Source: Thereva unica (lineage: Eukaryota; Arthropoda; Insecta; Diptera; Therevidae). Taken from it: DNA of 64,000 nt. Under the pieces are notes generated by a model. It made no database searches. It was not told the DNA's origin and saw nothing but the letters and a program-made list of their open reading frames with translations. Each line of letters starts with the position of its first letter. Position 1 is the first letter of the stretch. The position numbers and the translations under genes are program-made. Shown here in pieces: positions 30,501-42,500 of this stretch. The DNA is taken from assembly GCA_949987705.1 (NCBI GenBank), contig OX465285.1:868001-932000 (forward strand), in the 5' to 3' direction.

Positions 30501-33500
30501 CCTCATACATAGCACCAATAATGCGGCGAAGGTATACCGTATAATCCTCATGCCCGCTCAGAAATTGTGGAAGGCAGTAACTCACTTCTTATGGTCTCTT
30601 ATAACCCGCACTTTTCCACATTTGGTATAAGTTTATGGGTCCATCGGCCCTTAGTAAACTCATCCAACCTCCTCTGCCATATTGCGATGGACTGGCTGCG
30701 CGCCAGAGTCCGCCGCACTTCCTTGGACTCCGGGTCGTACAACCTTTTGCCCGCCATTGCAAAAATATCAATGGAGGTCATTCGAGCTATTACGCATGCT
30801 GCTTCGACAGACGTAGACTAACCCGGGGTAGATGATATGTAACAACAAGCGTGGCATGTATACACTCAATTGATAGGGAGGCAGTGCTCTAGAAATAGCA
30901 TCATAACCAGTGTTATCAAAGTCCCCCTCGATGTAAAGAAACGCACATAAGGCAGTTTCCTTAGAGAGGAGAACTTTCTTGATATTGCTGACCAGGTTGT
31001 GTAAAGGAACCTCTTCTGTTTTACCCTTTAAGTAAACGAACTGAGAAGGTTTAGTAGCCTCTTCGTCGTTTTCAAAAGAAAAGAGGTTAGAGATATGTCT
31101 ATCCGATTTAGGCAGCTCCAGAGACCTGTTAGCCTAGGGATAAAAACCATCACGACTTTCTTCTAAGATGGTTGGAATGCATCTCCAATTCAACCTGGCT
31201 CTAAAGAGACAGACAAGATTGTCGAGAATCAGATCGAGGTACTTCTGAAGGAATGTCGGCAAAATTCCATCGGATTTTTAGTGTTGAAAACAAGGGCCAT
31301 TACCCATTTAACCTTACCACGGTCGAAGATATTCCTAGAAAGGCTCCGGGAGTAACGGTCTAGAATGGTCCTATGGCTGTACCCAGGATCCAGGGTGTAA
31401 GCGGTCTGGAGGATTGCCTCTGAAAAGTGCTCGTTGAACAAGCAGTTCAAGATTTCTTCATGGTTAGAGGTGTATGATCCATCCTGCTTTTCAAGATGGC
31501 CCACTCCGTTGAAGGAGACTTTGGAGACAAGGTTTTGGATTCTAGTCGCCTCTGGTAGAGTCTGCAAGCTCTCAGACTGCTTCCTTCCTTCATGTAATGC
31601 TTTTAGTGACTATCGGCTCCTTGTTAGCATGAACCTATATACTTCCCAACGGCCAGCAGGTTTTGCCCTATTGAACAATTTTGGGCCACGGTAGTCTAGG
31701 GATCCAGGTGCTTGGCTACCATCCCAGAGGTCCCGGGTTTGAATCCCGGCAGCATCTCGGTCCTTCGCCTTTCCCAAGAGTCCTTCGAAGGTGCTCACCA
31801 AAGCCGAAACACTGGGGCTAACAGATCAGCGACCTACCGTCTCTGCTTTCTTTGTGGGAAGGGTGGACTAGGATTGTCTCGGGAGTCAGAATACCTACCG
31901 ACTCTGCATGCAAGGCCATGACTGCGAATGTCCTCTTCTGATCTCGCTTATCAAAGAGCTTAACTTGGCTTAACGCTCAACTTCAGTCTTGTACTCGGTG
32001 TTCACCATATGGTTTGAATCTAACTAATCAGAAAGAAAACTTTCAATTCTGTTTTTAGATTTTATTTAATCCCCACAGCTTGAAATATACATATTCGGAT
32101 TTCGACCAGCAGTCTGAATGCTTATTAGTTGAGATTCCGCGGACAGATTATCATTGCAAAATATGACTCATAAATATCACGAGAATCATCTATTTGCTAA
32201 ACAATTTCTCTGCACTAACTTTGAATCTGTCGTCTACACCACCCACCACGTGAATCTTCTTCTACTGGGAACTTAAAAAAAGGCCAGATTGTGATCACCC
32301 TTGGTGCATTATTAGGAAAGCTATAATCTGCACAGCAGGAAACAACTATTTCAATGTTCACAGACGATGATTATGTTGACCAATCCTTTTTATTACTAAT
32401 GATTTGTATATCGCTGGGAAGAAATAGATTCTTATTGGGCTCTGACCAGAGTGTTTATGTTTAAGAGATGTTTACACCATAAGGGGTCTACAATGTCATA
32501 AAATTTGTTCAACAAAAGTAATATTTCGGAGTGTAGGTCATTGTTGGTTCAGTGTTCATCCATCCAAATTCTTTTTGACTAAAACTATACAAGCAACACT
32601 TTTCTATTATTTCTGGAGAAGTAAAAGCCAATCCAATTATCCCAATTGCCTAACATAACAAATTTTCTCTTATTTCTATTTCACAAGCAAGCAATAGTTT
32701 TACACGCGTAACATTGACAGGGAAATACATTCCGGGTTTTTACACAATACCAATTAGCACGCTATCAATAGCACTACTAATTACCTAAATAATAAATTTT
32801 TCAAGCAGTTGCAGCAAGTGAATAAATTATTTTTCAGGTCTTATCGTTGGGGCAATTATACGTTATGCGGGTTCATCGACTCCAGTTATTCACCTACCTG
32901 TGGAGCCCGAAGGTGACCCAAAATTTAATCAAAGCCTACCCCCCGATACACTATGGCTGAAGGTTAGTATCTTGTGTTTTTGTTGTTGTTTCGTATCTAA
33001 TTATTATTCCGTTTTCCTTTTTCGCTTATGTTTTTTATTTATTTATTCTTATCAGTTCCCAGGTAGCCTTAATCACGGAACGACAGACAAGGATCCCGTC
33101 CCAAATAAGACCTACGCTTACGTGTTTAGAGGTCAGGTGGTCGATACGGACGAGAACGAGATTGATCTAAAGGCGACATTTGATCCTGAAATATTTTTTA
33201 ATATTATTCTGCCGCCGATTATATTCCATGCTGGCTACAGTCTGAAAAGGGTAGATAGAATTATATTGTTTTAGTACAGAATCGCTTTAAAGATATTATT
33301 CCTTATCAATAAGTTTTATCTTGTCGTGCGTGACAAATGCAAAATTCATTTAAATTTTTATCAGTGAATTTTACACAAGCAAATAGAAACTGTTTTGTTA
33401 CATTAACACGATTTACGTTTGTTTTTTCATTACAGAAATACTTCTTTCGTAACTTAGGCGCTATCTTAACATTTGCCATCTTTGGCACCACATTATCATC

Positions 33501-36500
33501 GTTTCTAATTGGTGCCTTAATGTATGGCTGCGTTAAGCTAATGCCAGAGTACTTGAGCAACAGTTTTACGTTCTTGGATACATTATATTTTGGTGCTCTA
33601 ATATCACCAACGGATCCACTTACAATTCTAGCTATTTTCCATGATATGCATGTCGATGTTAATCTCTACGCATTAGTATTCGGAGAATCGGTCTTAAATG
33701 ATGCTGTTGCCATAGTTTTAAGCGGGTAATTAGCGTTTTATTATATTTTCATTAACAATTGTCTGCAATCTTATTATAAAATTTTATTGCAGAGCTATTC
33801 AGAATTATGGAGAACATTATTCAAGTACTGGAGGATTTGAAACGAACGCTTTCTTTAAGTCGCTTGGAGATTTCTTTGGGATATTTATGTTTTCGTTATT
33901 AATTGGTGCAACAATGGGCTGTGTTACAGCACTGATATCCTTTTCAAGTGTTATTTTAGTTATTAAGATACATTTAGCAAGGGCATGCGGACATAATCTT
34001 ATAACAATCAATTCCACTTTAAATAATCGATCAGCAATAATCAAGCGATGTTCGATATGTTCTTGCAAAATTGAAGAGAGCTTTCATTAGGGATATTCAT
34101 TTCCATTTAAGATTCGTTTAGTTTTTTTTTTTTCATTTTCATGTTTAGATATCATCTTTCAGGTATCAGCTCAGGGTGACCTTACCTTGAGCAGACACAA
34201 TCCGTGTCCACTTGTATAAACTCATCACTGTTGCTTGCTAGTTTTAAAATGGCGAGTGTCCTTAAGTTTTCTTTCTCGCCATTGATATATCGATGTCTTG
34301 ACCTTCATTTGTCGTGGTTGTACAACGCATTCTTCTTAAATCGCTAGCCATTTAGCACACAGCAATTTCGTTGCCTTAATATATTTTACTATATATGAAC
34401 CATAGTAAGGTTCTGACCCCTGCTTCGTTCTAGGCGTTTTTTGGAATTTCAATCTCCTTAAAGGAGCCCTCAATCATAATTCATCCCCAGGCCCCGCAAA
34501 GTCATATGGCTGGCCTGACTATCGGTGTTTTTCTTTTCGAAAAGAGTAAATTTAAGTTCTTAACTAATAATAAAAATGATGTCATGACTGCCTCCAGACA
34601 ACTCTGATAACAAACCCGCCTGTAAAATCAATTGTTTTCGCTTCTTTACCGTTCATGCCAACTTGAAAAAATATTCTACCTGAAATGTTTTTAAGGTTTG
34701 TGAAAATGAATTTTCGCTTTATCAACTGTTTTACGCAATGACGCAAATGTTTCGCTTTAGATTTTGTTGAAACAGCTTTAAAGTCTGCTTCGAAGTATTC
34801 ATGCGTTTCCAACCAGTTGATACAAAGTTGTGTAAACAAACAAACTTCCATCTTGCGTTATACTCAGATCTTAGTTAATCAGAATTACGCAATAATTGAC
34901 TGCATTAAGGTCGAAGCTACTTCTCAACCAGTTAAGTTAGCAACGGTATGCACGAGTTCCATTTTTTGTATTGCTACGTGCTGCCGTAGCTAACTAGACA
35001 TAAAGTTACTAGGTTAAACGAGGCCGTTGTCAGTTTAGATGCAAACATTGAACTTGATTCTTCCTCTTTTCTTTGATCCGTTAACCTTAGCAGGTTTTCT
35101 TCGGTGCCGATCGCTGAATTCTCCAGTCTGCGGGACGGTCTCGCCAGAGAAGTTTACGTGACAAGCGGCTATCATCCATTCGGCAAACATGTCCAAACCA
35201 CCGCAGTCGACGTTTTTGTATTTCTTCTTCAATCAGTGTCTGTTGATCACATCTTTGTCTAACTGTTTCGTTTCGTAGGCAAGTGAGACACCGACAATCT
35301 GCCTCAAGCATCGCATTTGGAAGTCCTCGACCTTCTTCACGTCCGGTTTGAGCAGTGTCCACGTTTCCGATCCATAAAGAAGAATCGGAAGAATCAACGC
35401 TCGGTAAAGGCGTACTTTCGTTTTGATGGCAATATTTGTTCGTTTCCATATGCACCACTTGAGCGAGGCGAATGTTGCTGTTGCCTGCCCGATACCACTT
35501 TGGTTTCCTCAACCAATCATCCCAAATATTTGAACCTCGGAACCTGTTCGATTTAGGTTCCATCGAGGTGAACACTGGCCCTCGACTCGTCCGTTGTGAG
35601 CACTTTGGTCTTTTCCGCATTTATTTTCAACCCGTATGACCGGAAGGTGCGGGAAATGTATAAGATGTCCGTTACTTCGGCATCCGTGTCGGCGAAGACG
35701 GCGCTATCTTCGGCGAACATTAAGTTCGTTACGAAATTGCCGTCGTCCTATCAAACTCCGAGTCTTCCATCGAATGCTTCACGTATAATCGCTTCGTTCA
35801 TAACGTTGAAGAGTAGTGGCGAAGCGACGTCTCCCTGTCGGACACCCGTTTGAATCAGAAACTCCTCGGCTGAGTCGCTTCGAATACGAACGCTGCTGGT
35901 TGAGCTATTGTACGACGCTTGGAGAAGTTGGTTGATTTTCAATAGCACAAGCTGGTCCAATTGATGCACTCCAAAGCGGATTTGAAATCTCGGCGGTTAC
36001 TTGGTCTATTCCCGGCGCTTTTTCATTTTTCAGCGATTTTATTGCCGTTTTCACCTCGATACTTGTCGGTTCGATATCGAGAAACTGATTCGTCAGTTGT
36101 TCGATAATCGGCGGTTCGGGTGGCAGATCGTGGAAGAAGTCACGAAAGTTCCATCCGATTTTTTTATGTTGTCGTTTGTTGATGTTGTTTTGCCGCCTAA
36201 CCGCGGCGTGATTGTCTGGTACAGCGTCCAGTACTCGTGCCTCGATGTGCCTCGCTTCCTCCATGTCGGCCGCAACGTTATTTCAGTACGCTTTCCATTC
36301 CGATTTCATTTTCTGTCGAACTTCTTTGTTCAATCGTCGATATTGCTCAAAGACGACGTGTTTCATTCGCTTGCGTATTTGCGTTATTTTAGTTTGGACA
36401 CATCCGTTCTGCTAGGGTTGTCTGATATCTCTCCAATACAGTTTGTTCTTGGGGACAATCAACCTCAATTTTTGTTGTACAGTTTCCAATATTTTTGCAC

Positions 36501-39500
36501 AAACATATCGAACATTCTCATGCCCTTCTACAATCATTCATTTTATCTATAAAATTAATAAAAATTATATTTCCTTAACTCCCTTCCACACTTGACGAAA
36601 TTTACTCGAGTTCGAGACTTCCCTCTACTAGAATCAGCTCTATTTGTACTAATGTCATACAGTACATTCTTAATAGCCGAAGCATCTGAGTTAACTGGTG
36701 TTGTTGCAGTATTATTTTGCGGGATATGTCAAGCTCATTACACGTACAATAATTTATCTGAAGACTCCAGAACACGGACCAAACAAATTTTTGAACTTTT
36801 AAATTTTCTTGCTGAGAATTTTATATTTTCATATATTGGTGTATCGATGTTTACATTCCCAAAGCATCATTTTGATCCGTTCTTCATTTCATCTGGTTTT
36901 GTAAGTATTACTGCATAATAGTGTTTACTATATAAATAATAATATTTATTAATTATTGCAGATATGTGCAGCTATTGGACGGGCAATAAATGTTTATCCG
37001 CTTTCATTCTTATTAAATTTGGGACGAAAACCAAAAATATCATATAATTTCCAGCATATGCTTTTCTTTGCTGGTAATTGAAATAACAGCGAAATGCTTT
37101 TATGATTTTATTTTCGTGGGCAATTCATATTTATATTTTTTAATATTTTCCCAGGTTTACGTGGTGCTATGTCATTTGCGTTAGCGATTAGAAACACTGT
37201 GTCAGATGCACGACAAACAATGCTTACAACGACATCGTTAATAGTTATAATTACTGTTATTGTGCAGGGTGGTGCTGCAAACTTTTTGTTAAATTGGTTA
37301 AAAATACCGTAAGTTTTTGTTAATTTATTATTGATTTACCTTATCCACCTTTGTACATTATATACATATATACATATCGTTTTAAAGAATTGGTGTTGAT
37401 GATGAGACTGAACAATTAAATAATTATCAAGTAAGAAGTGTAAGTACCGTTATTTTATTTTATGTATTTATTTATTTTCTTTTTAATATTTCATTTGTAT
37501 TATAAAGATTTTTATGCTATCTTGCTCTAAATAATTGCAGCTTGTTTTGTTGAAGAACATTTTTATTATTAATTATGAAATGCAGCTTTTACTTAATATA
37601 GTCACTCCAAAATTAAGAAAAATTTTTATTTGCGAAAAAAAGTGTTAAATATCTTTCGGTTTTCGGGTTAAAAGCCTTAGATATATGGTAGCAGTAAATT
37701 ATTGAGTTTAGTTTAGTTGAAGTGCTTCGCGGTAACTAAATAGCCAATCAATGGTCTAAAAAGCAAGCATTTCATTATAGGTAGAATATTAATTGTTGCA
37801 GGCGCATGTATGTTATTTCTTAAAAAAGCACAGTAACATCTACATAGTAATGTATACTAAACTGCCAATGAATGACAATATAAATCACATGGAGTATATA
37901 TTTTTGAATGCTGTTTTACCGAGAAAAATCCCTAAAAATGGTGGAGCAATCGCACGTTACAAAAACGTTTGTTTGGACTTTTGTTACATTCGTTGGCTTC
38001 ATGTGGATTTTTACTTTATCCCAATTTGAATCGGTAATTTTCGCGCTAAGTTCAACTCAAATACCACCTGACGCTGTTGTGCCTTTATAAGGTGTCTGGG
38101 TACACATTAGTGTATAATCTCTTCTGCTCTCCTGCTTTCTATACACAAGCCTTACATAAGTAATGAAGCCTCAACATCAACCATTTGATATTATTTCCGA
38201 ACATATCTGAGAATTTGTATCCACCACTCCTGAGTGTGAAATCATTGTTACAGGCTGAGTTACTGAAAAGGCACTAGGATTTCTGGCATTGACGCTGAGC
38301 TTTTTGCACACACGTTGCAGGTTAAGGAGCCAACTTCCTTTTACTATTATTTATTTCTGATCCAACGACGCACTCGGTCGAAGTTGATTCACCTCTCGGC
38401 AATTCCGAACGCTGCGATAACTTCCCATACAAATTTACCTCCTCAACCAAACTAGCTAATAGAACTGGGTGGCATTATGTGAAGGCCGATTGGCTGAGGC
38501 TTACTCATTTTATGGAGTCCGCTGACTGGGATCTGTGTTTCTGAAATAAACATATCAAAACCGCCGGTATTAATATCACCAGGATCATACAGCCGGGTTT
38601 GCATTTGTTCATTCCCCATTCTTCCAAATCCGTAAGGCCTAGGCCGAACAGATGGTTTAATCGGGAATGCATGAACGCGATTTATACTAAAGAGCCGCTT
38701 GTAGAGCGTACAAGAGTTTCCTGAGTGAATCGCATCATCGTGAGGGCATCAAACTAAGAAACTCCTATAAATCTACCATCAGGAAAGTCAAATCATCATT
38801 TAATAATAGGTTGGAAAGTAATATAATCGCTGTTAGCGAAAACTTCTGGTCTTTAGTAACGTCTATCAAGAAGAATTTTACTACGTCCACTAGTCCTTCC
38901 TTTACCTACAAGTGGAGTTGTTAAAAGGCAACGAATCCCAGGCCTACTTAGGAGTATCTCTTCTCGACTCGAATTCCTCTCTTTCCGATACTGCTATGCC
39001 ACCTGCTGTTCTAAATGTGGACAGGGTTTTCTTCAGGATTCGCGATGTATATAGATGCCTCATACAGCTTGATGTTACCAAATCCTCTGACCTTAACAAT
39101 GCACCTTCTTTCATCCTAAAGATTTGCTATAAGGTCAGCAACAGAACCTATAATGATCTGTTGTTCTAGAACTACATCTTGATATTCGCCGATAAGGCTT
39201 TCTGCTATAGACTCTGATTTTTGTTTCACGAGAATCGTAAAGATTTTGTGACTGTTGCTGAGGAGTGATATGCCACTGTAGTTTTTACATGTTAATTTAT
39301 CTCCTTAAAGGGGTCCCTAGACTATCAATAATATTGTGCAATATTTTGATTTGCTCAATAATATTGACGGTCTGTGGGTGATATTGAGGGATTGCACAAT
39401 ATATTGAGCGGATCAAAATGGATTTGATATTTATTGTACAAAATATGTAAATAAATACAGTGCTGCAGTCTGTAGTTAATATTGCGCACTATTTTTCATT

Positions 39501-42500
39501 TTTAACTAAATTTCGTGCCGTAAACATCGTTGTTCGATAGATAAAAAATCGAACTCGTGTTGTACGGTGAGAAAAAGACATCTAAATTAAAATAAGAGAA
39601 ATTAAAATTATGTACATACATAATGATTCATGAATTAAAATTATGAGCTTAATAATAATTCTAACTTTAAAATTATTATTATTATGAAGGAAATTGCAAA
39701 GCGGCGCTCCATATGTTATTAATGAACGTATCAACTGTAATTTTGTAATCTGCAAAAGAACAAATAAATATGAACTGAACTGATTTATTGCACAATAATG
39801 TTGATAATCTGGGGCAAAGAAGGAAACCGTCAATATTTTCCTCAATATTATTTCACAATATTATTGATAGTCTAGGGGCCACTTAAGCTGCTATAACTTC
39901 TTCGTCCCAGTTCGTGTAAGTTGCAGTCCTTCTTTCTTTATTTAGAAACTCAGTTGCAGCATTCAGGAAAGCATCTCTTTTTTTAAAGTTTAACTTATTT
40001 ATGTCGTATTTTGTTAGTGTTTGCGGTCTTTGCGTTTTGGTCGTTATCCGCGTGTTATTTAGCGCGATCAACCAATCTACTACAATTGTGGGGGCTCTAC
40101 TTATCTATGACCCCTAGGAACTCCTCTTTTTTTCCGATTTTGGCATTCATGACTCCGAGCAGGGCCGGCCTTTGGGTTTTTGCGCCCGGTGCAGTTTGCC
40201 ATATTTCGTCCCCATCATTTCTGTTCATTTTTTGATCGCAGTGAAGGACAATGCAAAAAGACACAATCGCTCTGTTGAGTTCCTTTAGTATATGAAAATG
40301 AAGGCACGAGAAAACTCTTTTTTTTTCTGATTTTGCGCCCGGTGCAAATACACCAATTGCGCCGCTGCCTTTGTCCAAAAAGGATTTGCTTCGCAATCTT
40401 GCTTTTGTGCTTTGTTTGCTTGCACTTTAACTTCACAAAACTCTCCCAATAATGTTGTTTAATGTTCCAGGAGGTTTTTCTGTGTTAGCTGCACTTCTGT
40501 AACTATTTCCAGCACAATCCTGGGCTCCAAAAATCATATAGTACTCGAATCTCCATAATAGAGGTCTCTCATATTAGAATCTCCATAATAGAGGTCTCGT
40601 TCCCCAAGCCTTCATATTTCGAAGGATAATAGGAGGTCACTGCACTGTATATATTAGTTTCTACTGTAGAATCTTACATATTCCATTGTCGTTCAGTTGT
40701 TCCTGTCCGAGGCATGCCTTGAGGATTCGAGATAAGTCAAGGGAGGAAAAAATACGGTAGCATGGCTGTAGATCTGTAGGTGTACCGACACCACCAAAGG
40801 TCCCTGAGGCGGGTACTACCATTTGATCCCCTAACAAGATATAACTTCTACTAAAAAGATCATCAATTCTTCTTACACAGAGACGCTTACACATGCATAT
40901 TAGATCTCTTTCTTAATTTTGGATTTTCTCTATAGTAACTAACTGCTTTTAAAATTAACTTGAATACAATATATTTAAATAAATTAAATATTCAACAATG
41001 CAAGTTCAACCAAAAACAAAAAAAAACATGTTTATAAAAAAGAAAAACTCTGCATGCTTTTTTTTCTCTACATATAAATATTTGTACAAAGAAAGAAATT
41101 GTAATATAAAAATTTATTAAAACTTAACAAATTTTTGCTATGGAAAAATCGCCCAAAAAATCAAAACACAGGTTTATAATTCGATGGAGAATACAGCTGG
41201 GGTATGTTTAGACGTATTGTACATTATATACTTATTATATAAATGAAAATAATTTTCAAAAACACTTAATACAAAAAAGTGTGCAAATATAGATTAAATA
41301 TTTCCTGTATTTAAAATTAAATTAATTAATTAAAAAAAATCCTATAACAAAAATCTAATTGATACTTTCAAGATATACTAACGAACGATTTCATAAGTTT
41401 TTTTCTTATTTTATTCTATTTTGAATGTTTATGGTGCTTGTCAGAAAGTAACTAACCCATTTTTTTCTTATATTAAAAAAGATTGCGTGTCTGAAATAGT
41501 CTGGCGGATTTAAGGTTGTAGACTTTATATTTGAAATCAGTGGTTTCCAAACTTTGGCGCCCCTCCATAAAATATTTAAATTTTCATGCTAGGTGGGATG
41601 CGCCATCTAGATCTTCGGTATTTCAACATTGAATAACTCCGACATTTATCAGCCGATTTTGACAAATGAACAAGATTTATTTAGGATATTCTCTACCATT
41701 TATGTCGATTAAATGACCTCCATTCGATACGTAAACAGCAGCTGTTTTCGGACGTTATAGCGGCTACTTCGGCTGGTATGTTAGCTTTGAGTTCGTCAAT
41801 GGTCTTGCTGTCATAAACTTGACTTTTGCCAGAACTTCATCGTAGTGGCTGCGGTGTGGTGGTCTTGTTGAAAAAAGATACGTCAGACCTTTTTACCCGT
41901 TTTCGGACCCACAAAGTGTAAATTCATACAACGATAGCGTGCACCGTCTACAGTTTGTCGAACTTTAAAGAAAAATGGCCCGATGATGGCTTTTGAACAC
42001 ACTTAGGCCCAAACAGCAACTTTCTCATGGTGCAGTGGTGTTTCATAAGTAGTAAATTTAAGTAGAATTCAATAATTGAGTCAAAAAATTCAAAAATATC
42101 CGCGCCCTCCATATGAGCTGTAAGCGCCCCCTTGTGGGTTGCGCCACCCAGTTTGGAAACCGCTGTTTTAAATCGTAGAAGAGATATTGTAAAAAGTTTA
42201 TGAGTTACGAACTTGATATGATGCAGGGATAATAAAAAGCAAAATAACGAAGTAGAACAATGTTTTTACACTGCTATCAATAGCTTTCTTGTAATTCGCA
42301 AAGTCAAACCTTAGACGCTTTATTGTTACCTTGCTCATATGAAAGAAATCGATCCCCAAGATCGTAATAAACGCGTAAGCCAACTAATTGTAGAAGATTA
42401 AGAGATTAACCGTAGAAGATTAAGAGATTAGCGCGATTAACTATCAAAAACATAATCGAGTCTTTGAAGTCATTCTGAAAATTTAATCCATTTTGTCGCT

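Larger units (their letters stand above)
33935..36591 (+). other. Nhe3: U12-type AT-AC intron of Nhe3
   Basis: The donor ATATCCTTT at 33935-33943 equals the U12 AT-AC consensus. TTCCTTAAC at 36571-36579 equals the U12 branch-site consensus. The intron ends in AC (36590-36591), about 13 nt after the branch adenosine. No AG precedes the exon 6 homology, so a U2-type junction is excluded. The exon join gives VTAL|LTKF in frame. Splicing requires the minor spliceosome (U11/U12/U4atac/U6atac). A LINE insertion enlarges it to 2657 nt. Confidence 0.9.

Noticed and set aside
31683..31755. A functional tRNA gene
   Set aside because: Acceptor ends do not pair and the sequence runs on into a SINE body.
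33935..34090. Continuation of the Nhe3 exon 5 frame ([20 protein letters not shown])
   Set aside because: NHE homology ends at VTAL and the next bases are the U12 donor. The extra text is intron read-through.
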